From assembly GCA_002344125.1 (NCBI GenBank), contig DDTQ01000012.1, positions 443,056 through 507,055 of the forward strand: 64,000 nucleotides of DNA. Reading direction: 5' to 3'. Of the stretch, positions 9,515 through 17,761 are shown one piece after another. Source of the DNA: Ignavibacteria bacterium UBA2360. GTDB lineage: Bacteria; Bacteroidota; Ignavibacteria; Tepidaquicellales; OLB5. Position numbers and translations under genes: made by a program. A model generated the notes under the pieces. It was not told the DNA's origin, ran no database searches, and saw only the letters and a list, made by a program, of their open reading frames with translations. How positions within the stretch are numbered: the first letter of the stretch is position 1; every line of letters begins with the position of its first letter.

Positions 9515-9532
9515 TTTGCGTCAATGGAAAGT

Positions 9533-9546
9533 ATGATATTTATCAC
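9533..9546 (-). promoter_or_regulatory. FNR/CRP-family binding site upstream of the cbb3 operon
   Basis: ATGATATTTATCAC contains TGAT-N4-ATCA, the core of the FNR box TTGAT-N4-ATCAA, with mismatches only at the outermost base of each half. It is centred 68 bp upstream of the ccoI ATG. Oxygen-responsive FNR-like control of cbb3 oxidase genes is well established in other bacteria. The sequence alone cannot show which regulator binds. Confidence 0.5.
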
Positions 9547-9674
9547 CTAATGAAGATATAATTGCGGTTTTTGAGGCTTTTTTATGAAAGTGAAAACCTT
9601 CCCAAAATATAAATTTAAATTTTCCATAATTATTAGATTTATATTTTGTTATATTTACTCTATTATTATTAATA

Positions 9675-10043
9675 ATGAATAGACTTTATCCAAAATATAT
9701 TGCAAATTTAGTAATAACAGCTATTTTGGGAGTTTTGTTAGTTTCATGCGGAAGTGAGCCCAAATTGCAGGGTAAATGGTCGTCATCGGGTAATACAGCT
9801 GACTCCATCGATATGCATTCCTGGTTCCTGGAATATGAATTCAGTGGAAGTAACTATACAATGAAGGGTTATCCTCCCATTTCTGAACAGGGTACTTATG
9901 AAGTGGTGCAGGAAAGGGGAGATAGTCTTGAGATTTACTTTAATGTACTCAATTCCAGCCCCGAAACTAAAAGCCACAAAGATTGGATAGTAGTTACAGA
10001 TAGTATATTAATTTCAGGACAATTGAGCTTACGAAAGAAATAA
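9675..10043 (+). CDS. Small lipoprotein of unknown function
   Basis: 122 residues starting with a lipoprotein signal: basic start, hydrophobic helix, lipobox L-L-V-S-C with the acylated cysteine at about residue 25. The mature part is short, with K-L-Q-G-K-W near its start and alternating polar/hydrophobic residues suggesting a small beta-barrel of the lipocalin-like type seen in many Bacteroidota lipoproteins. No enzyme motif is visible. It stands alone, divergent from ccoI and convergent with aqpZ. Confidence 0.7.
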   Translation: MNRLYPKYIANLVITAILGVLLVSCGSEPKLQGKWSSSGNTADSIDMHSWFLEYEFSGSNYTMKGYPPISEQGTYEVVQERGDSLEIYFNVLNSSPETKSHKDWIVVTDSILISGQLSLRKK

Positions 10044-10085
10044 CATTTTTAGATCATTCAATGTAAATATGCAGTTTAACGTAAT

Positions 10086-10110
10086 CGAGCCCTTTTAGGG
10101 CTCGTTTACA
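10086..10110. terminator. Bidirectional terminator between the lipoprotein gene and aqpZ
   Basis: CGAGCCC (10086-10092) pairs with GGGCTCG (10098-10104) around a 5-nt loop, followed on the plus strand by TTTACA. It lies between two convergent genes and can serve both. Confidence 0.6.
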
Positions 10111-10149
10111 ATTGCTCAAATTTATTTTTCTTAGTGACTCTGAATATAC

Positions 10150-10830
10150 TTAATCCTTTTTACCCAAAACTTTATACACAACACCTGCAAGAATCGCTCC
10201 AACAATCGGCGCCGCTATGAACATCCACAGCTGCTCAATTGCCCAGCCGCCAACAAACAATGCCTGGCTTATGCTGCGGGCGGGATTCACAGATGTATTT
10301 GTAACCGGAATACTTATTAAATGCACCAGTGTTAATCCTAACCCTATTGCAATACCCGCAAATCCTTTCGGAGCGCGTTCATCTGTTGCGCCAAGTATAA
10401 TTATCAAGAACATAAATGTCATAACCACTTCACATACCAGCGCGCTTATCATATTATACTTGCCCGGTGAATGCTCTCCATATCCGTTCGCGGCAAAATT
10501 ACCTATTGCGCTGCCGTTACCGGTTGCTATTACATACAACACACCGGCAGCTGCAATTGCTCCAAGTATCTGTACCAATATATACGGCATAAGTTCTTTT
10601 GCGCTGAACCTTCCGCCCACCCATAAACCGATCGATACAGCCGGATTCAAGTGCGCGCCTGAAATATGACCCAGTGAATACACTATTGTTAAAACTGTCA
10701 AACCGAAAGCAAGCGATACGCCAACAAGCCCTATGCCTACCTCAGGAAATGCCGCTGCCAATACTGCGCTTCCGCATCCGCCGAGTACAAGCCAAAATGT
10801 GCCTAGAAATTCTGCCAGTAATTTTTTCAT
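10150..10830 (-). CDS. aqpZ: Aquaporin Z-type water channel
   Basis: Major intrinsic protein family with both pore motifs, SGAHLNPAVS and TSVNPARS, and six expected membrane helices. The start is taken at the internal ATG at 10830 (MKKLLAEFLGTFWLVLGGCG), which gives 226 residues and the usual N-terminus; a further ATG at 10857 would add nine residues not typical of the family. The selectivity-filter region and overall length favour a water channel over a glycerol facilitator. It is monocistronic. Confidence 0.93.
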   Translation of the reverse strand: MKKLLAEFLGTFWLVLGGCGSAVLAAAFPEVGIGLVGVSLAFGLTVLTIVYSLGHISGAHLNPAVSIGLWVGGRFSAKELMPYILVQILGAIAAAGVLYVIATGNGSAIGNFAANGYGEHSPGKYNMISALVCEVVMTFMFLIIILGATDERAPKGFAGIAIGLGLTLVHLISIPVTNTSVNPARSISQALFVGGWAIEQLWMFIAAPIVGAILAGVVYKVLGKKD

Positions 10831-10857
10831 AATCTGTATTAATTTAAATTCAAGCAA

Positions 10858-11287
10858 ATTTATGATTATTTATTACTTTATGCAATTTATTAAATCCTCT
10901 TCTTAACTTAACAAAAGATATGTCGCTTAAAGCACTTTCTGATTGTATCGCACTGAGCGCCACATTGCGCAGCACTTTATATGTCGCACTGAGCGGAGTC
11001 GAAGTGCGGAACAAAAATCACAATCACCACACATTGACGAAGTTCATCTGCCCTCCTTTCCCTCGACTGCCACTGCAGTTTTCGAGAGGGGTTGGGAGAG
11101 AGGTCATTCTTAACTCAGCCACTCACCACTCAACCACTCACCACTCAACCACTTACTACTCAACAATCCTCACCATTTCGCTTTTCCTTTGAAACTCCCT
11201 CAAATTATGGGTATATTTGCAGATTATAATAAAAATAGCAGCGCTTATCTACCGGATTGGCGCATTTTAATACTGGAAAGGCATATA
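10858..11287. other. Intergenic stretch with short repeats, no gene seen
   Basis: The gap contains the hairpin CGCACTGAGCGGAGTCGAAG (stem CGCACT at 10985-10990 with AGTGCG at 11003-11008), a widespread bacterial intergenic palindrome. It also contains a CCCTCGA/TCGAGAGGG palindrome near 11060-11090 split by an inserted ACTGC-CACT-GCAGT hairpin (11066-11079). A run of CACTCACCACTCAAC-like units lies at 11120-11164. An in-frame ATG at 11189 exists but precedes the real signal peptide of the next gene. Confidence 0.7.
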
Positions 11288-12310
11288 ATGCGTAAATATT
11301 TTTTCTTGAACTTCATACTGGCTGCTCTATTCATATATGTTTACGGCTGCGGTGATAAAAAAGACGATAAAAAAACTGATGGCAATAATAATACTACTCA
11401 ATTCGTAAAAAAGGATAGCATTACAGGCAAAGATGTAGTTACATTGAAATATGTGGTTAATAAGGGCGATAAGTTCTATTATAAAATGGTCGCAAAGACA
11501 TCCAACATGGAAAAATCACCCGCAACCGAAAACAAGGAAGTTAAACAGGATAATGAGATCAATTACTACTATTCCAAAGAAGCTGATAACGTGGAGTCTT
11601 CCGGAATTGTAAGCTATAAAATTACCTTCGATTCAATTAATATTTCCTCTTCAATGGGTGAACAGAGTATTAAGTATAATTCAAATGTGAACGATAGTGT
11701 AAAATTGAATCCTGCGTTCATTCAGTACAACGCTGTAATTGCCAATCCTTTCTACATCAGGGTGAGCCCTGCCGGCGAAATTACCGATGTTTACGGCATG
11801 GAAAAGATATACGAAGTACTCTTCAAAGCGCTTGGTGATACATTAAAGGAAAAAGATAAACAGGAGATCAAGCAATCATTCGGCGAGGAATCTATCAAAG
11901 AGATCCTTCAGCAGGAATACCAGGTCTGCCCCACAACACCTGTGGTTATGGATTCCAACTGGACCAAAGCATTTAATACCTCAGTCTTATTCTTCGAAGT
12001 GGTAAATAACGCGAAGTACACCATGAAGTCAGTGGAAACAAAAGACGGCAAGCAGATTGCCAACATCGAAGCCGCGCTTGTTGTGGAATTCAAGAACAAA
12101 GAAGTTAAAGAGCAGGGTATGACAGTTAAAGTTGAAAACGCTGAAACTTCCGGAAGCGGTAAGATCGCGCTGAATCTCTCACGCGGCTGTATTCAGAATA
12201 AAGAAACTATGACCAATCTAAAACTCGATCTGAAACTTTCCGCCCAGGGACAATCAGCCAACTCAACACAGGCTGTTACAACAAATTTAACTGTAACATT
12301 GCTGAATTAA
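11288..12310 (+). CDS. Secreted lipoprotein, possibly DUF6263-like
   Basis: The start is placed at ATG 11288 because it gives a proper lipoprotein signal (MRKYFFLNFILAALFIYVYG followed by Cys), yielding 340 residues; the ORF extends 33 codons further upstream without a signal. A polar linker (DKKDDKKTDGNNN) follows the cysteine, then a large beta-rich domain beginning L-K-Y-V-V-N-K-G-D-K-F-Y-Y-K-M. This start resembles the DUF6263 family of Bacteroidota lipoproteins, but I hold that loosely. No catalytic motif is seen. Confidence 0.75.
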   Translation: MRKYFFLNFILAALFIYVYGCGDKKDDKKTDGNNNTTQFVKKDSITGKDVVTLKYVVNKGDKFYYKMVAKTSNMEKSPATENKEVKQDNEINYYYSKEADNVESSGIVSYKITFDSINISSSMGEQSIKYNSNVNDSVKLNPAFIQYNAVIANPFYIRVSPAGEITDVYGMEKIYEVLFKALGDTLKEKDKQEIKQSFGEESIKEILQQEYQVCPTTPVVMDSNWTKAFNTSVLFFEVVNNAKYTMKSVETKDGKQIANIEAALVVEFKNKEVKEQGMTVKVENAETSGSGKIALNLSRGCIQNKETMTNLKLDLKLSAQGQSANSTQAVTTNLTVTLLN

Positions 12311-12395
12311 CTAGAGTCTATTTAAACATTCTAAGCTTGCTGAATAAAATAATGTTTCTTGCTCAGTTGCTGAATGAATCGGAAAAATTATGCCG

Positions 12396-12446
12396 CACTG
12401 AGCGCCTGACTGCCGAAGCCCTGGCGTAGGCAATGAGTCGAAATGC
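12396..12446. repeat. CACTGAGCG...AGTCGAAATG palindrome carrying a 30-bp insertion
   Basis: The intact repeat at 10985-11008 reads CACTGAGCG then GAGTCGAAGTG. Here the same halves (12396-12404 and 12435-12445) are separated by 30 extra bases (12405-12434) beginning CCTGACTGCCGAAG and ending GTAGGCAAT. The insert has its own TGCC/GGCA arms. Confidence 0.75.
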
Positions 12447-12476
12447 TCATTCTGAAGGCTAACCACGAAATTAATT

Positions 12477-13115
12477 ATGGCTTATAAAAATCTGATCGAA
12501 CTTTCTCACCCGCTGGTAAAAAGCTACATAACCAAAATAAGAGATAAAAATACCTCGTATTTTGAGTTCAGGCAGTATGTTGATAAACTCTCCGTACTGC
12601 TTGCCTACGAAGCAGGCAAGGAGCTTGGATTAAAAGCGCGCAAGATCAAAACACCGCTTGCTCCGTATAACGGCTCTGTGATAAAAGATGAAATAGTGTT
12701 AATGCCAATACTCAGGGCGGGACTCGGTCTAATGAACGGCTTCTCATCCATCTTCCCCGAAGCCAGAATAAGCCACCTCGGCGTATTCCGTAACGAAGTT
12801 ACGCTGCAGCCTATCAGGTACTATTTCAAATTTCCCAGGCTTAGAGATAAAAAAAATACCATAATATATATTTTAGACCCCATGCTCGCAACTGGCGGCA
12901 GCATGTGCAGCGCCATTGATGAAGCCAAAAAAACGGGAGCCGGAAAAATTGTCGCAGCATGCCTCGTAGCCGCACCCGAAGGCATAAAAGAAGTGCATAA
13001 GTATCACAAAGAAATTAAAATTTTCACCTGCGCAATTGATAAGAAGCTGAACAATAAAGGCTACATTGTACCCGGCCTGGGAGACGCGGGCGATAGATTA
13101 TTCGGAACACTATGA
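12477..13115 (+). CDS. upp: Uracil phosphoribosyltransferase
   Basis: 212 residues, the normal UPRT length. The PRPP-binding loop is I-L-D-P-M-L-A-T-G-G-S and the C-terminal uracil-binding region is G-Y-I-V-P-G-L-G-D-A-G-D-R. Also present is M-P-I-L-R-A-G-L-G, the conserved flexible-loop strand. It converts uracil plus PRPP to UMP in pyrimidine salvage. Free-standing; ATG at 12477 is followed directly by the expected N-terminus (L-I-E-L-S-H-P-L-V). Confidence 0.95.
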   Translation: MAYKNLIELSHPLVKSYITKIRDKNTSYFEFRQYVDKLSVLLAYEAGKELGLKARKIKTPLAPYNGSVIKDEIVLMPILRAGLGLMNGFSSIFPEARISHLGVFRNEVTLQPIRYYFKFPRLRDKKNTIIYILDPMLATGGSMCSAIDEAKKTGAGKIVAACLVAAPEGIKEVHKYHKEIKIFTCAIDKKLNNKGYIVPGLGDAGDRLFGTL

Positions 13116-13515
13116 CAATTACGAATTACTAATTACAAATTATGAGTTATGGATTGTGGGTCATGACTCAAGAACTATTCTGCAGCAAGCAGCTTGACTA
13201 GTAAAAGTTACTGATTTTGACAATAGCCCACGACTTCAGTCGTGGGAACATAGAACGTGAACAACTGAAAACCGTTTCAACGGTTTTTTGATATTGGACT
13301 TAAAAGGAATTAAATTTCGGGATTCTTCGTTTATTTTATTAACTGGCTAAATACAAAATAGTAGGGCTATTGTCCCATTTCTTAGTTTTGAAAGATTCCC
13401 GATATTCTTCTTTTTGAGTTGCCACGACCTTTAGGTCGTGGATAAAATTGCCCCCAAAAAGGGGCTTTAGCCCCGGTTGATAATTCAAAAGAATTATAAT
13501 TAACCCGTAATTGAT
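13116..13515. repeat. 400-bp intergenic stretch with MITE-like inverted repeats
   Basis: GACAATAGCCC (13219-13229) and its exact complement GGGCTATTGTC (13364-13374) flank about 134 bp. Inside or next to them are further hairpins: CCCACGAC-TTCA-GTCGTGGG (13228-13247), CCACGACCT-TT-AGGTCGTGG (13422-13441) and GGGGCT-TT-AGCCCC (13461-13474). The C-C-A-C-G-A-C type palindromes resemble REP-type sequences found in many environmental genomes. No ORF with coding character is present. Confidence 0.6.
13268..13289 (+). terminator. Possible terminator downstream of upp
   Basis: AAAACCGTT (13268-13276) pairs with AACGGTTTT (13279-13287) and runs into TTTTTTG. It lies 150 bp after the upp stop. Confidence 0.5.
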
Positions 13516-15741
13516 TTGTTAAGCACACTATATAAAAAGAAACTCGATGACCTGCTTTCACTTTGCAGGAAAAACCTGGGTGAATTTAACGAAAAGCTCA
13601 TAACAGATGCTTTCAAATTCAGCCTCAACGCGCATAAGCTAGATAAACGCGCCTCGGGTGAGCCATTTATAATACATCCCTACGAAGTTGCCTCAATTGT
13701 AGCCAAAGAAATTCCGCTCGATGATATCACAGTCGCCGCAGCCTTGCTGCATGATGTAGTTGAAGATACCAAGTTCACCTACGAGGATGTTAAAGCTGAG
13801 TTCGGCGAAACTATAGCCGATATTGTTGATGGCGCTACCAAAATTGAAGGCATGTTCGAAAACTACGAAGCCAAGCAGGTGGAAAATTACCGCAAAATGC
13901 TGCTTTCAATGTCTAACGATATCAGGGTAATTCTTGTAAAGTTCGCCGATAGGCTTCATAACCTGAAAACGCTGGAATACCTCAATCCCGAACGCCAGGT
14001 TAGAATGGCCCGCGAAACCATGGAAATATACGCGCCGCTGGCGCACAGGCTGGGACTCTCACAGGTAAAATCAGAATTTGAAGATATGGCCTTCAAATAT
14101 CTTGACCGCCAGTTCTACAAGGATATTTCCAAGAAGGTAATAGCCAAAAAACGAGAACGCGAAAACTATGTTAACAAGTTCATTCAGCCTATCAAAGCGG
14201 AGCTTGACAAAGAAGGCTTCAAGTACGAAGTCTCAGGGCGCGCGAAGCATCTGTATAGTATAGCCAAAAAAATGATCTCCCGCGGTAAATCTTTTGAAGA
14301 AATTTATGATCTCTTTGCTGTAAGAATAATCCTTGATACCCAGGAAAGAAATGACTGCTTCACTGCCTATGGCATCGCAAGCGAAATTTATATTCCCGTG
14401 CCCGAAAGATTTAAGGATTATATCTCGCTGCCCAAACAGAACGGGTACCAGTCAATCCATACCACGCTTATCGGACCCGAAGGTAAAATGGTTGAAGTCC
14501 AGATACGTACCCGAGATATGCATGAAGTCGCCGAAAAAGGTGTCGCTGCCCACTGGAAGTATAAGGAGAACATCAGCACCAACGATAGGCAGATGGAAGA
14601 CTGGATAACATGGATAAGAGAGCTCTTTGATACCAGTTCAAAGGAATCAACACCAAAGCAGATAATGGAAGGGCTCAAGCTCAACCTGTACCAGGATGAA
14701 ATTTACGTTTTCACGCCTAAAGGCGATCTGAAAATTTTGCCGGTCAATTCTACGCCGGTTGATTTTGCCTTCGATATACACAGCGAAGTTGGATACAAAT
14801 GTATCGGCGCCAAAGTTAACGGCAAAATTGTGCCGCTTGATTCCAGGCTAAAAAGCGGCGACCAGGTTGAAGTCATCACCTCAAAAATTAAAAAGCCGCA
14901 CCAGGATTGGGAAAAATTTGTCGTTACCCATAAAGCCAAATCTGATATTCACAAATATTTTAATAATGAGCGCAGGCTGAAAATTGAAGAGGGCAGGGAA
15001 CAGTGGCTGAAAAAGCTGAAAAAAATGAAGCTCTCGCTTTCCGAAGATGAAATGATAAAACTCCTGCAAAGGCTGAAGTTTGAAAGCCTGCAGCACATGT
15101 ATTTAAGCCTCGCCGAAGGCAGGCTAACATCCGATGAACTGTATGAACTGGTTAAAGACCGCAATAAACTCATAAGCGGTGAGATAGTTTCTCCATGGGT
15201 TAAACCCGTGGAAAAATCGACTGCGCTTAAGACCAAAGAAAATGAGCAAACCCTGTTTGAAACATATATCAAAACGGCGCGCGGCGCCAAAAATAAGATC
15301 ATTGCCGGCGGAGATGTTAAAGATCTTCTCTTCAGTTACGCAAACTGCTGCAACCCCATCCCCGGTGAAGATATTATCGGTTTTATATCAAAGACCGAAG
15401 GAATAAAAATTCACAAGAAGTCCTGTAAAAATCTTTCCAACCTGTTCCTTTCAGATCCCCAAAGGATAATTGATGTTCAATGGCCGGAAGAAGTTGAAGA
15501 TGAATTTTTTGTCGGTATAAAGATCAGTGGTGAAGATAGACCCGGTATGCTGAACGAAATTACTAACGTAATTTCTGTTTATAGTAATACTAATATAAAA
15601 AGTGTAAGTATCGCTTCAAAAGGTTCCCTGTTTGATGGCACAGTTATCCTAATGGTTAAAAATATTACACACCTAAATGAGCTCATCGAAAAGATAAAAA
15701 ATATTGAAGGCGTATTCGAAGTGAAACGCTTCGAAGAGTAA
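13516..15741 (+). CDS. Bifunctional (p)ppGpp synthetase/hydrolase (RelA/SpoT family)
   Basis: 741 residues. The hydrolase HD domain has H54, H79-D80 and E83-D84 (ALLHDVVEDT), and FADRLHNLKTL is intact, so hydrolysis should be active. The synthetase domain follows (SGRAKHLYSIAKKM, Y-Q-S-I-H-T near 313), then a TGS domain (about 390-450, IYVFTPKGDL), a conserved-cysteine region (FSYANCCNPIPGEDI) and a C-terminal ACT domain (from about 665). This is the long Rel/SpoT form controlling the stringent response. The start is TTG at 13516; TAA at 13501 closes the frame upstream and no ATG lies between. Confidence 0.95.
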   Translation: MLSTLYKKKLDDLLSLCRKNLGEFNEKLITDAFKFSLNAHKLDKRASGEPFIIHPYEVASIVAKEIPLDDITVAAALLHDVVEDTKFTYEDVKAEFGETIADIVDGATKIEGMFENYEAKQVENYRKMLLSMSNDIRVILVKFADRLHNLKTLEYLNPERQVRMARETMEIYAPLAHRLGLSQVKSEFEDMAFKYLDRQFYKDISKKVIAKKRERENYVNKFIQPIKAELDKEGFKYEVSGRAKHLYSIAKKMISRGKSFEEIYDLFAVRIILDTQERNDCFTAYGIASEIYIPVPERFKDYISLPKQNGYQSIHTTLIGPEGKMVEVQIRTRDMHEVAEKGVAAHWKYKENISTNDRQMEDWITWIRELFDTSSKESTPKQIMEGLKLNLYQDEIYVFTPKGDLKILPVNSTPVDFAFDIHSEVGYKCIGAKVNGKIVPLDSRLKSGDQVEVITSKIKKPHQDWEKFVVTHKAKSDIHKYFNNERRLKIEEGREQWLKKLKKMKLSLSEDEMIKLLQRLKFESLQHMYLSLAEGRLTSDELYELVKDRNKLISGEIVSPWVKPVEKSTALKTKENEQTLFETYIKTARGAKNKIIAGGDVKDLLFSYANCCNPIPGEDIIGFISKTEGIKIHKKSCKNLSNLFLSDPQRIIDVQWPEEVEDEFFVGIKISGEDRPGMLNEITNVISVYSNTNIKSVSIASKGSLFDGTVILMVKNITHLNELIEKIKNIEGVFEVKRFEE

Positions 15742-15754
15742 AAAATTTGCATAT

Positions 15755-15779
15755 ATATAAGACTGTTATAGTCTTATAT
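15755..15779 (+). terminator. Hairpin after the rel/spoT gene
   Basis: ATATAAGACT (15755-15764) pairs with AGTCTTATAT (15770-15779) around a 5-nt loop, 14 bp past the stop codon. No T-run follows, so it may be a weak terminator or mRNA 3' end structure. Confidence 0.4.
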
Positions 15780-15810
15780 TCGCAAAATGAAATATTTGAG
15801 GTTAAATCGA

Positions 15811-15828
15811 TTATGACTTTTGTCATAA
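15811..15828. promoter_or_regulatory. Candidate operator upstream of the beta-propeller gene
   Basis: TTATGACTTTTGTCATAA is a perfect 7-4-7 inverted repeat. A third half-site, GTCATAAC, follows at 15832-15839. TATATTTG at 15849-15856 fits the Bacteroidota -7 box and would place the transcript start very close to the ATG at 15862. The repeat could equally be an mRNA or DNA hairpin; the regulator is unknown. Confidence 0.4.
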
Positions 15829-15861
15829 AAGGTCATAACTATTATTAATATATTTGAAATT

Positions 15862-16944
15862 ATGAAAACAAAAATCACTGCATTATTTATTTTGTGTTTA
15901 CTCACATCAGCGTTTTTATGGAATTTTAACGATTTATCTGCCCTCAAGGGTGAAATGCATTCGGCAGATACTCTCATCTACCCGCAGGAAAAACACTTCA
16001 AGAATATGCAGATGTTAACCAACGGCGGCGAAAATGCCGAAGCTTATTTTTCCTTTGATGGCTCAAAAATAATATTCCAGGCAACAGGTGAATATGAATG
16101 CGATCAGATATTTATCATGAATCCCGATGGTTCCGGAAAGCATCTTGTAAGCACAGGTAAGGGCAGAACAACCTGTTCATACTTTTACCCCGATGGCAAG
16201 AGCATACTGTACGCTTCAACGCATTTAGGCGGCGATATGTGTCCCCAGAAGCCTGATCACTCCAAAGGTTATGTGTGGGCTTTGTATTCTGATTACGATA
16301 TTTTTAAAGCTGATCTTGATGGCTCTAACCCGGTTAAACTAACCGACGTTAAAGGTTACGACGCCGAAGCTACCGTTTCACCAAAAGGCGATAAAATTAT
16401 CTTCACTTCAACCCGTAACGGAGATATTGATCTTTATTCAATGAATCTCGACGGCTCTGATGTTAAGCAGCTTACAAATATTCCCGGTTACGATGGCGGC
16501 GCGTATTATTCCTATGACGGGACAATGATAGTTTTTCGCGCATCAAGATTTGATGACCCCGCTAAGCTGAAGGAATACCAGGATCTCCTTGCCGAAGGGC
16601 TTATCAGGCCCGGGCAGCTTGAAATCTACGTTATGAATGCAGACGGTTCAAACATCCGGCAGGTAACAAATAACGGTGCCGCAAACTTCGGGCCGTACTT
16701 CTTCCCCGATGGAAAAAGGATAATCTACTGCTCAAACCAGGATGACCCCAAAGGCAGAAATTTTGATCTGTATATGATAAACGTTGATGGTACAGGCAAT
16801 GAAAGAATAACTTATAACGATACTTTTGACGGTTTCCCAATGTTCTCACTTCACGATGGCGGCAAAAAATTCGTGTTCTGCTCAAACCGCTTCAACGCTA
16901 AACAGGGCGAAACCAACGTTTTCATCTGCGATTGGGTAGAATAG
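15862..16944 (+). CDS. Secreted TolB-like beta-propeller protein (PD40 repeats)
   Basis: 360 residues with an N-terminal signal peptide (about 1-20) and five to six WD40-like PD40 blades. Each blade is marked by F-S-x-D-G-x-K-I-x-F or a close variant, such as FSFDGSKIIFQ, FYPDGKSILYA, VSPKGDKIIFTSTR and FFPDGKRIIYCS, followed by D-L-Y-x-M-N-x-D-G-S. This matches the TolB C-terminal propeller without the TolB N-terminal domain, so it is a stand-alone periplasmic or exported propeller. Binding partner unknown. Free-standing gene with a possible operator in front. Confidence 0.85.
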   Translation: MKTKITALFILCLLTSAFLWNFNDLSALKGEMHSADTLIYPQEKHFKNMQMLTNGGENAEAYFSFDGSKIIFQATGEYECDQIFIMNPDGSGKHLVSTGKGRTTCSYFYPDGKSILYASTHLGGDMCPQKPDHSKGYVWALYSDYDIFKADLDGSNPVKLTDVKGYDAEATVSPKGDKIIFTSTRNGDIDLYSMNLDGSDVKQLTNIPGYDGGAYYSYDGTMIVFRASRFDDPAKLKEYQDLLAEGLIRPGQLEIYVMNADGSNIRQVTNNGAANFGPYFFPDGKRIIYCSNQDDPKGRNFDLYMINVDGTGNERITYNDTFDGFPMFSLHDGGKKFVFCSNRFNAKQGETNVFICDWVE

Positions 16945-17162
16945 GCATAATGTCAAATGTCAAAGGTCAAAGGTCAAATGTCAAATGTAAAACGTGATGC
17001 TACTAAGCAAATGTGCTGAACTGCAAAATGCGCAGAATGCCAAAATTCAAAATGAATACTTTTGAACAAATTCCCCTCTCGAGAGGGGTGGCTGGCTTTA
17101 GCCAGTCGGGGTGTGTAAAAACTAAATATTGATTTCCCGCGCAGTCTTTTTTGTCCCCGCAG

Positions 17163-17445
17163 AGTCTCTTCAAACAAGGACTCTGCGATAGCTCAATCAC
17201 TGTGAAAATATAATGCTTTTCGTTGGAGTGCATTGACTAAGTCAATGCTTCGTCCGGAATCCGTAGGAGTTACAAATATATAGATTTTTTCACAGCGGAG
17301 TCTCTTCAAAGAAGGACTATGCGATTGCTCCATCACTGTGAAAATATAATGCTTTTCGTTGGAGTGCATTGACTGTGCTTGCCCGCCTCGGGCGTGGTCA
17401 ATGCTCCATCCAGACTCCGCAGGAGTCAAAGATTCATAGATCTTC
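17163..17445. repeat. Two imperfect 136-bp tandem units
   Basis: Unit A begins at 17163 and unit B at 17299 with the same GAGTCTCTTCAAA start. Both continue through TCACTGTGAAAATATAATGC and CGTTGGAGTGCATTGAC. Where A has GCATTGAC-TAA-GTCAATGC (17231-17249), B has the same arms separated by 23 bases containing GCCCGCCTCGGGC (17375-17397). Both end in a TCCG(T/C)AGGAGT hairpin. A related module recurs at 63850-63935. Confidence 0.8.
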
Positions 17446-17761
17446 ACAAGAATAATATTATATGACTCCGTAGGAGTCACATATTTATAGAATAGCAAAC
17501 AAATGTGTATACGACTCCATCGGAGTCGCACATAAACTGCAGTAAATTGTTCATTATGTCAACATAGCTCCCCTGTTTTCTAAGTAAATCTGTAAATAGC
17601 CCCGTAGGGGTGGTATGTTTGTAGCACGCAGTAATAAAGTTTTTCAGAGCTCCGTAGGAGCGGCATAAAAATTCAAATGTTTCCAAATCCCGAAGGGATG
17701 ACATTATTGTAACAAACCCGCAAAAAAAAATCAAAAAAAACCCGAAGGGTGATATAATAAT
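17252..17761 (+). repeat. Series of eight stem-variable mini-hairpins
   Basis: Hairpins at about 17252, 17413, 17463, 17513, 17598, 17648, 17688 and 17740 share the layout stem-CCG(T/A)AGG-stem followed by a CATATTTATAGA- or GACATTATTGTA-like tail. Stem bases differ between copies but stay paired: ACTCC/GGAGT, GCCCC/GGGGT, GCTCC/GGAGC, ATCCC/GGGAT. Several adjacent copies are close to 50 bp apart. Confidence 0.75.

Larger units (their letters stand above)
16945..17761. other. 817-bp intergenic stretch made almost entirely of repeats
   Basis: Heptamers of the type GTCAAAK run from 16949 to about 16988. A TTCCCCTC...GAGGGG palindrome with an inner GGCTGGC/GCCAGTC stem and a CGGGGTGTGT end lies at 17069-17117. 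The 136-bp tandem duplication and the hairpin series are listed separately. No coding region is credible. Confidence 0.8.

Noticed and set aside
11189..11287. Upstream extension of the lipoprotein gene from ATG 11189
   Set aside because: The extension would push the lipoprotein signal 33 residues inward and starts within repeat DNA; ATG 11288 gives a standard lipobox.
16974..17734. Overlapping minus-strand ORFs of 67-112 codons
   Set aside because: They read through the tandem repeat and hairpin series; the translations repeat with the DNA and have no protein features.
17252..17761. Possible CRISPR array because of near-50-bp periodic palindromes
   Set aside because: The repeated part itself changes in the stem, the intervening sequence is partly conserved instead of unique, spacing is uneven (40-161 bp) and there are no cas genes in the window.
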